This document shows, piece after piece, positions 1-6,992 of a stretch of 7,821 bases of DNA. The notes below the pieces were generated by a model. That model saw only the letters and a program-made list of their open reading frames with translations. It was not told the origin of the DNA and ran no database searches. The DNA comes from Chthonomonadaceae bacterium (GTDB lineage Bacteria; Armatimonadota; Chthonomonadetes; Chthonomonadales; Chthonomonadaceae). The position numbers were made by a program, and so were the translations under genes. Numbering within the stretch: position 1 is the first letter of the stretch; each line of letters begins with the position of its first letter. The stretch lies in contig JANXLO010000336.1 in assembly GCA_025355115.1 (NCBI GenBank), forward strand, positions 1 to 7,821. Direction: 5' to 3'.

Positions 1-40
1 CGGCCAGGAAAATCATGACTGATAGGTTTCTAGGCATCAT
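1..40 (-). CDS. N-terminus of a coupled, probably exported protein (partial)
   Basis: The first 13 codons read MMPRNLSVMIFLA, which looks like the start of a signal peptide or membrane anchor (one Arg, then a hydrophobic stretch). The ATGATG start overlaps the stop of the upstream secreted-protein gene (CAATGATG), and a GGAGG Shine-Dalgarno sits 6 nt before the second ATG, inside the upstream gene's last codons. This arrangement indicates translational coupling, so the two genes are probably one operon and may act together at the cell surface. The gene runs off the left edge, so nothing can be said about function. Confidence 0.6.
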   Translation of the reverse strand, partial: MMPRNLSVMIFLA

Positions 41-1797
41 TGTCCTCCAGGGATAATCTCGAAGTCGGTCGACTCCGGCCAATCGGATCCATTTTGCTGC
101 ACCCACACTGCGAAGGTCACTCCGCCGATTCCCCGATCCTCATATCCACTGTGCGGGATTTCCGACCCATCCGGATTGAAGCCAACGATGTGGCGTCCCC
201 CCTGCGTGTAGTGCTTGTAGTCGAAAGTCGTGCGAAATTTGTCGATTCGGAAGTAGACCATGCCGGTTTCACCGGGCTTGATGTCTTGCGGAGGGACATT
301 CGTCGTATATCCAGCCCCATGATTGACTCCCCCATTCACTCCCGCGCTCCAGAAGCTATATGCGCAATTGAAGGAAGCTCCGAAATTGAACTCCAGGTAC
401 TCCGTCGCATTGCCGGGGTTCCAGGGATTGGTGCCTCGGCCATCCGACGCCCCTGGAACATACCCCGATTCAACTATTGATCCCGTCGGGGTGTAGTATT
501 TATGCCATGGGTTGTCCTTGGTTGGTGTGCGGGCTGTCTTCAGATTGGTCGGCTCCTCGATACGATTGTGAAACGTTATGCCGAATGTCGCCGTCTTGTC
601 GTAATCCCACTCATGATGGTTGCCCGTTTGATCTGTGTCGGTGATTTGATGCGTGATCGTCGTTGCAACGGGCTGCGGCATTTGACTGGACTGCATTTCG
701 TCCAACGAATCTAGCGGGATGTAGCTAGCGTACCCGTTGCCCAATGTCCACGGCCAATAGACGTGTGGCCGAGTGTCATAAAATGGAGGGACAGCCGCGG
801 AATTCCACAAATATCCTCCCATATTCGATCCGGAATCGGAGCGACCAGTGCTTGAGTTCCAGCTCCAATCGCGGCGGCAACGAGAATCAAATCTGTTGTC
901 GAGATCGAGCAGCCCGGGCCACGGCTCTCCAAGGAGCAGGCTAGTGTAGAGTTCATCTCCGAAATCATACCCTTCTATTATGACATTTGAGCCGACATCA
1001 TTGGACAAATACACTCCATTGCTGAAACGGCTGTTTCCCATGCCTTGACTGCCGTCTGCGGTATAGGCGTCCAGCTCATTGTATCCGGGGATCGTGGTGC
1101 CATCGTCGGCTGCGGGCGGGCCGCTGTTTTCCGGGCGCACGACCATGACGGATTTCGGGAAGCCGAGGCTGATCCCAGCGCCTGCCTGCGGAAAGCCGGA
1201 CTGCCCCTTGATGTCCAGAATGGCCTTCAGGTCGATCGTGCCCTCTGAATAGTGGTGACCGTACGCATTGGTGAGCGGATTGCCTGCTGCGTCGGTCGAT
1301 TTCAAGCTGATCGTTCTGAGGGTGCTTTTGATCTTGTCGACGTAGGACGGGTTGTAGAAGTTCTGCATGCTGTTGGCGGCTGTCACGAAAGCACCGGTGT
1401 CCCCTTCAGGATGCGAGGACGCAGTGACGGTCTCCTGAAATCCGCCTGGCATCGCGGAGGCATAGCTGTGGTTCGTCACCAGCCCGGTGAATGTGGCGGC
1501 TGGCGTCTCATCGAGCTGCTGGATAGTGTGCCTGACTCGGTAATGAACAGTGACCTCCAAATGCGCGGATAGAGCGGGGACGGATGTGTAGCCGGGCATG
1601 AGAAAGAACTGGGCATGCGCCGACGGCCCCACGTCATACGCGCTTATGGGCACGTCTCCGTTGGCGTAGTGCATGACACCGGCCATGGTGTCGCTGTCGA
1701 GCGTGATGGTGAAGTGGGTCGGGTTCTACGCTTGCGCGGGGCGGAGGGCGAGGCAGCAGAGCAGAGCGAGAAATGCGAGATGTCGATGCAGGTTCAT
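37..1797 (-). pseudogene. Secreted protein of unknown function, interrupted by an amber codon after the signal peptide
   Basis: The intended product seems to be an exported protein of about 586 residues. The ATG at 1797 follows a good Shine-Dalgarno (GGAGG, 5 nt away) and begins a 23-residue signal peptide (MNLHRHLAFLALL..., ending RPAQA, an AxA-type cleavage site). Codon 24, at 1728-1726, is TAG. The same frame then stays open for 562 codons to TGA. The mature part is rich in Gly, Asn, Ser, Tyr and Trp and low in Cys, typical of beta-rich extracellular proteins; I recognise no family. An internal ATG at 1686 has no Shine-Dalgarno and would give a protein without a signal. A single C-to-T change of CAG (Gln) would explain the break; readthrough or a sequencing error are alternatives. 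It is followed by an overlapping second gene. The open frame is certain; its status as a broken gene is inferred. Confidence 0.65.
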
Positions 1798-1870
1798 TGG
1801 TTCCTCCATGTGATGCTCGAAAGGCATTGGCAGTCCTCAGCCATTTGTCTTTCTGCTTTGGCATTCGATG

Positions 1871-1911
1871 TCAAGCATGCGGTGACTCGCTGTCATCGCA
1901 TGCATGCTTGA
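1871..1911 (-). repeat. 10-bp inverted repeat in the leader of the secreted-protein gene
   Basis: TCAAGCATGC at 1871-1880 is the exact reverse complement of GCATGCTTGA at 1902-1911, with a 21-nt loop. If the promoter called at 1923-1951 is right, this lies at the start of a 5' leader of about 118 nt and would form a hairpin in the mRNA. There is no T-tract after it on either strand, so it is not an intrinsic terminator. It may stabilise the message or act as an operator. Confidence 0.5.
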
Positions 1912-1922
1912 TGCAGATCGCT

Positions 1923-1951
1923 ATTGTACAGTGGACTGCTTGCACAGTCTA
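1923..1951 (-). promoter_or_regulatory. Candidate promoter of the secreted-protein operon, with an overlapping dyad
   Basis: On the minus strand, TAGACT (1951-1946, four of six to TTGACA) is separated by 17 bp from TACAAT (1928-1923, five of six to TATAAT). The dyad GACTG-CTTGCA-CAGTC at 1934-1949 covers the spacer and the -35 box, which is where a repressor would bind. Transcription would start near 1916. The -35 is weak, so this is a moderate call. Confidence 0.4.
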
Positions 1952-2039
1952 CACTATTCAAGCGGACAATGCATCATGTAAAAACATACATTTTTGCCAA
2001 TAGTGCGCTTTATCGCGACTTCGACCGAGTAGCATTGCA

Positions 2040-2285
2040 TCATTTGCCGTTGTCAGTCAGCGGCGGCAGGGTGATCCACTCCTTCTGCAGGGCCAGCACG
2101 ATTGCGGCCGACTTTGAATGAACGCCGAGAAGGGTGTAGATGGCATGGAACTGCTTGTTGATCGTGCTCTTCGACAGGCAAAGCTTTGTGGCCAGCGCAT
2201 TTTCATCCGCGTCTGCCGCATCGAGGCAGGATTGAAGCAGTTTCCGCAGAGCGGGCGTAAGAAGGCAGTCGGGATCTGAACGCAT
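2040..2285 (-). CDS. Stand-alone LuxR/GerE-type helix-turn-helix regulator
   Basis: This 81-residue protein is almost entirely a LuxR C-terminal DNA-binding domain. It opens with the LTP motif at residues 9-11 (usually LTPRE), has a scaffold helix around 28-36 (ENALATKLC), and a recognition helix region SKSTINKQF at 38-46 followed by the hallmark LLGVHSKSAA at 52-61. There is no receiver or ligand-binding domain. The conserved Glu after LTP is missing. I chose the ATG at 2285 because GGGAGG lies 9 nt upstream; a TTG seven codons earlier overlaps that ribosome binding site. It lies 242 bp upstream of, and on the same strand as, the secreted-protein gene, whose promoter region has several dyads, so it may regulate that operon or itself. 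How its activity would be controlled is not visible. Confidence 0.75.
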   Translation of the reverse strand: MRSDPDCLLTPALRKLLQSCLDAADADENALATKLCLSKSTINKQFHAIYTLLGVHSKSAAIVLALQKEWITLPPLTDNGK

Positions 2286-2508
2286 CGGTTGAAGCCTCCC
2301 TTGCAATATAATTGGGCAATGCTGGGTCTTATTTTGTTCGTCCTATCTCAATTTTACGGCTCAAAGCGACATTGGAGACTTCATTCTGTCGAGCCAACAA
2401 TCCTTTTTTTTGGGAAATTAAAGCCCTGTGGCGTCTCTTATCATGAAAGGGAGATGGTAGAAAACAAATAATTCTTTCTTTGCGGCAACTCTAGACACTG
2501 GTCTCACT

Positions 2509-2540
2509 CCTTGTCGGCATGTAGCGACGCTCCGACAAGG
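2509..2540. promoter_or_regulatory. 9-bp dyad upstream of the HEAT-gene promoter (possible operator)
   Basis: CCTTGTCGG (2509-2517) and CCGACAAGG (2532-2540) are perfect inverted repeats with a 14-nt loop, which itself contains AGCG-A-CGCT. The right arm ends 4 bp before the -35 box. The TGTCGG/CCGACA half-sites recur in the dyad at 2585-2599, on the other side of the promoter. There is no T-run, so a terminator is unlikely. Confidence 0.45.
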
Positions 2541-2544
2541 GGCA

Positions 2545-2574
2545 TTGACAGGGCGGGAGACAGCGTGTTATACT
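2545..2574 (+). promoter_or_regulatory. Sigma-70 type promoter of the HEAT-repeat gene
   Basis: A perfect -35 TTGACA (2545-2550) is followed after 18 bp by TATACT (2569-2574), preceded by TGT to give an extended -10. Transcription would start near 2581, leaving a leader of about 105 nt before the TTG start at 2686. The same TGTTATACT element occurs in the cas-operon promoter at 7164-7172. Confidence 0.8.
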
Positions 2575-2584
2575 TCTCCTGGTG

Positions 2585-2599
2585 ACTGTCGCCGACAGT
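2585..2599. promoter_or_regulatory. Dyad just downstream of the HEAT-gene transcription start (possible operator)
   Basis: ACTGTC-GCC-GACAGT is a 6-bp perfect inverted repeat centred on 2592, roughly +5 to +19 relative to the predicted start. It contains the same TGTCG/CGACA half-sites as the dyad at 2509-2540. The centres are about 67 bp apart, so a repressor could bind both sides of the promoter. In RNA it would form only a short hairpin. Confidence 0.4.
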
Positions 2600-2685
2600 T
2601 GCCGCCTCGCCTGCACCGTTTTCGCGATCCTGTCGTCGTCTGTCCCTGTGCCAATTCACTCTTTTTTCGCCAGTGGAGTCCGTCC

Positions 2686-4290
2686 TTGAAGAGATACCTC
2701 AACTATCTGATTTTCGCGGTCGTCGTGCTGATCGTGGTCGGCATCGCGCTCAATCACACCCGCTCGGTGCGAACGCTGGTGGAGACGATGGGCAGCAGCG
2801 ACAGCGCCGCCCGCAGCAGAGCCGCGCTCGAGCTCGTCAAGTCCGAGCAGTTTTCGGATTCGATCACGGGTGAGACGCCTGAGACGCGCGTCCATGCGGC
2901 GGACGCCCTGCTCTCCCTGGCGAACGATCCCACGGTCGTGAAGGGCACGGAGAAGGATGCGCCCGACTACCGCGCGCAGGCCGTCAAGCAGTGCTTCGGC
3001 CTGCTGAAGGACACCGAGAAGAAGGTGCGTGAGGCAGGCGTGACCGCCCTGAAGAAGGTGGACTACAGCTACTCCGGCAACCTCTCCTCTCTCGTCGATG
3101 GCGTGGGGGATGGCGACGCGTATGTGCGCAAGGGCGTTGCGCGTGTGCTTACAGAGCCGGACGGCATCGGCCCCAAAAAGGCGTTTGTCGAGGCACTGGT
3201 GGATAAGATGAGAGCGGATGGCGGGACACGCGGCCCCGGCGGGGATGTGCTGGGCAGCGCTCGATTCGTGAAGGAGGGGGTGGCAGACATTGCCGTTCCC
3301 AAGCTTCTGACCGTCATGACTGAGAAGGATCCCAAGGATGCCACGAAGTTTAAGAACGACGAGGGTGCTCGCAGCGGCGCGGCCGAGGCCCTGGGCAAAA
3401 TAGGGGACGCACGGGCGGTGCAGCCGCTCATCGACACGCTGAAGACAGACACTCCGACCGTACAGCGGGTCGCCATCGGCTCCATCGCCCTGATCGCGGA
3501 CAAGTCTGGCGAGGCTGCTTTGATTCAGGCTGTCAAGGATAAGAACGCGGATCATGAGGCTCGACTTCAAGCGGCTGCCGGCCTGGGCAAACTTGCTTCG
3601 CCGGACGCCATCGCCACGCTCATCGCCTCGTTCGACGACCCCGACCTGAAGATGCGCTCGGCATCGGTGGCTGCTCTGGCGCACGCTGGTCGCCCCGCGC
3701 TCAACGGCCCTTCACAGCCTCAGCCATTGAATGCGCTTATCGCCGCTCTCGCGAGCAGCAGCGAGAACATCCGCACAGGAGCCGCCAACGCCCTGGCGCG
3801 CATCGCCGCTCCCGAAGCGAATGCCGCCCTGATTGCCACCTTCAAGAACGAGCGCAACGACCCGGAGCTTCGGATGGCGGCGGTCACCGCCCTGGGCTTT
3901 TCGCACAACAGCCAGGCGGTTGTGAGTCTGATTCCCGCTCTCAGCGACAAAGACGGCGATGTCCGTGATGTCGCTCGGGACGCCCTGGTTCAGATTGGCC
4001 CGGAGGCGACGGACGCTCTGATCGCCGTGATGCGTACTGGTCGCACCGATGCCTTCTACGCGGCGCAAGCCGTGTCCCAGCAAGGAACGCCCGCACTCGA
4101 TGCCCTCACGAAATTGGCGGCGGACAGCGCGCATCCCGTGGGACAGCGTTGGGCAGCAGTCGCGTTGGGCGACATGGGCGTGGCGGATGCCGGGAAGCCT
4201 CTTCAGGAGCTGGCCAAAAGCTCAGATCCCGATGTCGCATACGTAGCGCAGTCCCAGCTCGCGCGCCTCGGCCAGCCGCAGGCACACTAG
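2686..4290 (+). CDS. Membrane-anchored HEAT-repeat protein
   Basis: The product is 534 residues. Residues 5-22 (NYLIFAVVVLIVVGIAL) form one hydrophobic segment after KR, so it is probably an inner-membrane anchor with the rest on the outer side, or an uncleaved signal. From about residue 27 to the end it is a string of HEAT/PBS-lyase-like helical repeats, recognisable by units such as EGARSGAAEALGKIGDARAV and RMAAVTALGFSHNSQAV. Such solenoids are protein-binding scaffolds; no catalytic motif is seen. The start is the TTG at 2686, preceded by GGAG 7 nt upstream. The open frame continues upstream, but its TTG at 2545 is the -35 box of the promoter and cannot be translated from that transcript. 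It ends with TAG and converges with the oxidoreductase 29 bp away, with no visible terminator between. Partner and pathway are unknown. Confidence 0.85.
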   Translation: MKRYLNYLIFAVVVLIVVGIALNHTRSVRTLVETMGSSDSAARSRAALELVKSEQFSDSITGETPETRVHAADALLSLANDPTVVKGTEKDAPDYRAQAVKQCFGLLKDTEKKVREAGVTALKKVDYSYSGNLSSLVDGVGDGDAYVRKGVARVLTEPDGIGPKKAFVEALVDKMRADGGTRGPGGDVLGSARFVKEGVADIAVPKLLTVMTEKDPKDATKFKNDEGARSGAAEALGKIGDARAVQPLIDTLKTDTPTVQRVAIGSIALIADKSGEAALIQAVKDKNADHEARLQAAAGLGKLASPDAIATLIASFDDPDLKMRSASVAALAHAGRPALNGPSQPQPLNALIAALASSSENIRTGAANALARIAAPEANAALIATFKNERNDPELRMAAVTALGFSHNSQAVVSLIPALSDKDGDVRDVARDALVQIGPEATDALIAVMRTGRTDAFYAAQAVSQQGTPALDALTKLAADSAHPVGQRWAAVALGDMGVADAGKPLQELAKSSDPDVAYVAQSQLARLGQPQAH

Positions 4291-4319
4291 CCGACCGAAC
4301 TGATATTCCCTCCACAGTG

Positions 4320-5333
4320 CTATAGTTCGACTTCACGTCCGGTTCTGGCGGATTGGTAGGCAGCAAGGACCAGGCGGACGTTTTCGCGACCGTCCTGTGG
4401 GGTGGCGTGGAGCGGCGCGCCGTCCTGCACTACGTCGAGGAAGTGACCGATAAGGCGCTCGTAGCCTGTGTGCCAGCTGTACTCCGTGCAGAGAACCTCC
4501 TCAGGCTGGCCGGGACGGAAGAGCAGCAGGCCGCGTCTTTCGCCGTGCGCGTCCAGGGTGAGGCAGCCCTCCGTGCCGAAGATGGTCATCAGAGGCGCGG
4601 CCCCGCGCCCTCGCGCTGCATGGCTGGCGAAAAGCTGACCTAGATGCCCGCCGACATAGCGCAGGTTGAGCACTGCGATGTCCTCGCATCCTTCCCCTAG
4701 CTCCGGGCGAATCTCGTTGGTCATCGCATGGACTGCCGCGACGTCGCCGCCTATCTGCCTGAGGACGTCGATGATGTGTATGCCGCCGTCCATAAGGTGT
4801 CCGCCGCCCGCCTCTGCGGAGCGCCCTCGCCACTCTCGGTTCAGCTCTGCCCGCTGCCAGTAAGCGAACGCGGCCTGTAGCCCGACGAGCGTTCCGATCC
4901 CTCCTTCCCGCACAACATTCGCCGCCTGCCGCACATTGCCCGCTGTCCGCATCGGCTCCCCGTGCATCAGTACAACGCCAGCTTCACGCGCCGCCTCGAT
5001 CATCAGGTCGCACTCTTCGGGGCTACGGCCGAGCGGCTTCTCGCATAGGATATGCTTCCCGGCTCGAGCGGCGGCGATGGCGGCTTCGGCATGAAGATGA
5101 TGCGGGAGGCAGAGGTCGACGGCCTCTATCTCCGGGTCCGCGAGGGCTTCTACGTAGTCGACTATGACCTTTGGCGCATCGTTGCCTGCCTGAGTCGCTG
5201 CTGTTTCTGCCTTCTCCCGCGACCTGTCGCAGCACGCAGCCACCCGCACTCGGTCGCCATGATGACGATAGGCCCTCAGATGCGCCCCGCTGATGTCCCC
5301 GCACCCTACTATCGCTATATTGAGACGACTCAT
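4320..5333 (-). CDS. Gfo/Idh/MocA family NAD(P)-dependent oxidoreductase
   Basis: This 337-residue protein has the full family layout. The N-terminal Rossmann fold starts IAIVGCGDISGAHL (residues 6-19, dinucleotide-binding GxGxxxxxH), followed by the DLCLPHHLHAEAA stretch and the CEKPLG motif at 97-102, whose Lys99 is the usual catalytic lysine. The C-terminal substrate domain contains GGGHLMDGGIHIIDVLR at 176-192, with Asp182 and His186 matching the other conserved active-site positions. Members act on sugars, inositols or related polyols in the cytoplasm; the substrate cannot be read from sequence. Length is typical. The ATG at 5333 is preceded by an AGGAAG-type ribosome binding site. It ends in TAG at a normal C-terminus, so TAG works as a stop here. 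It is divergent from the VOC gene. No confident promoter was found. Confidence 0.92.
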   Translation of the reverse strand: MSRLNIAIVGCGDISGAHLRAYRHHGDRVRVAACCDRSREKAETAATQAGNDAPKVIVDYVEALADPEIEAVDLCLPHHLHAEAAIAAARAGKHILCEKPLGRSPEECDLMIEAAREAGVVLMHGEPMRTAGNVRQAANVVREGGIGTLVGLQAAFAYWQRAELNREWRGRSAEAGGGHLMDGGIHIIDVLRQIGGDVAAVHAMTNEIRPELGEGCEDIAVLNLRYVGGHLGQLFASHAARGRGAAPLMTIFGTEGCLTLDAHGERRGLLLFRPGQPEEVLCTEYSWHTGYERLIGHFLDVVQDGAPLHATPQDGRENVRLVLAAYQSARTGREVEL

Positions 5334-5520
5334 CGCGTTGTTCTCTTCCTTCCGCTCGATTCCTATCGTGCCTTAGTTCGGAATTGAGGGCCGGAATTCC
5401 TGTCGCCGTCTGCCAGCATAGCTGCTATGTCCACAGGATAGGCAGGCATTTGAACGGATGGAGTCGAAGATATCGTCAGCGGCAGTCTGTCCGCGGAACT
5501 CTGTATCGAGGAGGCATAAG
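5334..5520. other. Divergent intergenic region between the oxidoreductase and VOC genes
   Basis: Promoters for both flanking genes should lie in these 187 bases, but I find no convincing -35/-10 pair on either strand. The only notable element is the short dyad CATAG-CTG-CTATG near 5418-5430, which could be an operator but is only 5 bp per arm. TTGAAC at 5451 lacks a good -10 at the right distance. Confidence 0.3.
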
Positions 5521-5916
5521 GTGGCTATTCGCGTACACGAACTCAATCATGTCGCGCTCCATGTGCGCGATCTGGCGGCATCCGTCCATTTTTATGGAGT
5601 GGTGATCGGCCTGCCCCAACTGCCCCGTCCCGACTTCGACTTCCCCGGAGCCTGGTTCGCGTTCGGCAGCCAGGAGCTTCATCTCATCTTCGACGCCAAT
5701 CTCGAAATATCGCCGCGCACACATCACCACTTCGCCCTGCTCGTCGATGACACCTATGCAGCGAAAGCGGAGCTCCAGTCCAGAGGCGTCACGGAGTTCA
5801 AGGGCCCTGGTCCCCGTCCGGACGGCGCGATGCAGCTATTCTTCGCAGACCCTGATGGCTACCGGATCGAGATGTACACAACATTTAACGCGGATTCGCC
5901 TGTCGGAGAAAAATGA
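5521..5916 (+). CDS. VOC (vicinal oxygen chelate / glyoxalase-fold) protein
   Basis: A 131-residue single-domain protein of the glyoxalase/bleomycin-resistance/dioxygenase superfamily. Family landmarks are the opening LNHVALHVRDLAASVHFY (8-25), FGSQELHLIF (48-57), HHHFALLVDD (68-77), and the ending FADPDGYRIEMYT (108-120). Likely metal ligands are His10, His54 or His70, and Glu117, so a divalent-metal enzyme acting as a homodimer is expected. The reaction (isomerase, fosfomycin-type transferase, dioxygenase or binding only) cannot be told. I place the start at GTG 5521 because GAGGAGG lies 6 nt upstream; the in-frame ATG at 5458 lacks a ribosome binding site and adds 21 residues outside the fold. 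It is divergent from the oxidoreductase and convergent with the recombinase remnant, with no terminator hairpin seen in 5917-5969. Confidence 0.88.
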   Translation: MAIRVHELNHVALHVRDLAASVHFYGVVIGLPQLPRPDFDFPGAWFAFGSQELHLIFDANLEISPRTHHHFALLVDDTYAAKAELQSRGVTEFKGPGPRPDGAMQLFFADPDGYRIEMYTTFNADSPVGEK

Positions 5917-5969
5917 CCGCACGCTTCAGGGCGTAGCCGAACCTCTATCCCCCAATTCGTGTCTCTGTC

Positions 5970-6935
5970 TCACCGGATTGGAATGCAGTCTACTATGCTG
6001 GATATGACTGCCCGCTTCTCAGCAATCGTCAGTTCCTCTGCGGTCAGGGCTTCGTGCACGTCTGCCGCCGCCTGTTGCAGGGTGGCGGCCGTCGAGACGG
6101 GATCGACCCGTTTCTGGGCGGGGCGCCTGAGTTTGGCCCGTCGTACTTGGAACTTCTCCTTCTGTTCTGCCAGTTCGCGCAGTACGGCGTTGTAGAGGCC
6201 CGGACTCGTGCCGGCCATGATGCCTTCGATCTGGGCCTTTATGGTTGCGTTTTCCTTCGCCTTGATCTCCCTTATGGAGCGGTCAAGCTCCGACACTTCA
6301 TCCGTGCTATCCTGTGCCGCCGTGTTCTCCTGGGAAGCCCTAATCGCCTGCCGGACTAGTTCCGGCCGGGCCGCTACGGCCTGGATGGCTTCCTGTACCA
6401 GCTGTTCCGTTATATGTGCGACGTACAGGCGGCGGCCACATACGGATCTGGCCGAGCTCTGTGACGGCCGCGAGATCCGGCACTGGCAATAGTGCTCCGT
6501 GGCTTCCGATCCGTCCTTCAAGCTGTAATGCTTCCAGTAGCCCGAAAGCGTGCGCTGGCATGTCGGACACCGCAGCAGTCCCGAGAGCAGGTGCATCCTC
6601 GCCGGATTCCCCGCCCTGCGCGCCCGGCCATCCTGCAGAGTGTGCTGGCACTGCTCCCACAGTTCCTCCGACACGAGGGCGGGCGCCTGGAGCGATACCC
6701 ATGTGAAAGGGTCGGTATTGCGGATGAAGCGCACGCCCTTTCCTTTGGCGATCCGCGTCTCATCGGAACGGCTTTCCTGCCGTCCGAACACGGGCCTGCC
6801 CTTGTGGACCGGGTTTTCCAGGACCAGGCGGATTGTGGTAGGAATCCAGCAGGCGGCCTTGCGCGGAGTGGGCATGCCCTCCTACTGGAGTTCCCGGCAT
6901 ATCCGGCGCAAGGGACTCACAGTTGTCCGCCTGAG
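5970..6935 (-). pseudogene. Remnant of a large serine recombinase (catalytic domain lost, internal TAG)
   Basis: The 301 codons after ATG 6875 match the C-terminal two thirds of a large serine recombinase of phage-integrase or transposon type. They contain the end of the Recombinase domain (MPTPRKAACWIPTTIR at 1-16, then ENPVHKG at 20-26), a zinc ribbon with CPTC at 103-106, CQC at 130-132 and Cys146, and a long charged coiled coil from about 195 to 250. Upstream in the same frame are SPLRRICRELQ, then TAG (6884-6882), then EGMPTP. The normal family sequence is of the form LRxIxxxLNxEGIPTP, so the TAG interrupts a once continuous domain. A second in-frame TAG lies at 6947-6945, beyond which nothing resembles a recombinase. 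The N-terminal resolvase domain with its nucleophilic serine is absent, so the protein cannot recombine DNA. It is probably debris of an integrated element beside the cas operon. Confidence 0.85.
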
Positions 6936-6954
6936 TGTCGTATCCTACAATTAC

Positions 6955-6992
6955 ACAAAAAGGCGAACTGGCAGTATTTCTGCCAGTTCGCC
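6955..6992 (-). terminator. Strong rho-independent terminator
   Basis: On the minus strand, GGCGAACTGGCAG (6992-6980) and CTGCCAGTTCGCC (6974-6962) form a perfect 13-bp stem with a 5-nt AAATA loop, followed directly by TTTTT at 6961-6957. On the plus strand there is no T-run, so it is directional. It ends transcription coming from the promoter at 7080-7088 and would shield the recombinase remnant and VOC region from it. Confidence 0.92.

Noticed and set aside
1846..1874. TTGACA (1874-1869, minus) as the -35 of the secreted-protein gene
   Set aside because: The hexamer 17 bp downstream is AAGACA, which matches TATAAT poorly, and there is no extended -10. The pair at 1951-1923 fits better.
2289..2471. 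60-codon ORF on the plus strand with a hydrophobic stretch
   Set aside because: No ribosome binding site, no promoter, and it begins over the ribosome binding site of the divergent LuxR-type gene; codon use is not convincing.
2545..2685. N-terminal extension of the HEAT protein from TTG 2545
   Set aside because: That TTG is the -35 box, the stretch covers the promoter and leader, and it has no ribosome binding site. The TTG at 2686 has GGAG at the right distance and begins directly with the membrane anchor.
2656..3684. 342-codon ORF on the minus strand opposite the HEAT gene
   Set aside because: It is antisense to a protein with clear HEAT repeats, is rich in Arg, Leu, Ala and His as expected for a GC-rich shadow frame, and matches no family.
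4501..4833. 110-codon minus-strand ORF and other Arg-rich frames within the oxidoreductase gene
   Set aside because: They overlap a well-supported gene in another frame and have the Arg/Ala-rich composition of GC-rich shadow ORFs.
5418..5430. CATAG-CTG-CTATG dyad as an operator or terminator
   Set aside because: Only 5 bp per arm, with no T-run and no nearby recognisable promoter; mentioned only in the intergenic entry.
5458..5520. ATG start 21 codons upstream for the VOC protein
   Set aside because: No Shine-Dalgarno, and the added residues lie outside the VOC fold; GTG 5521 has GAGGAGG 6 nt upstream.
6966..6992. Small-RNA guide targeting the cas promoter in the manner of CreR
   Set aside because: The segment after the repeat-like hairpin is the terminator stem. 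Its match to the promoter needs gaps, and the adjoining bases are not the usual I-E AAG/AWG PAM, so I do not claim it.
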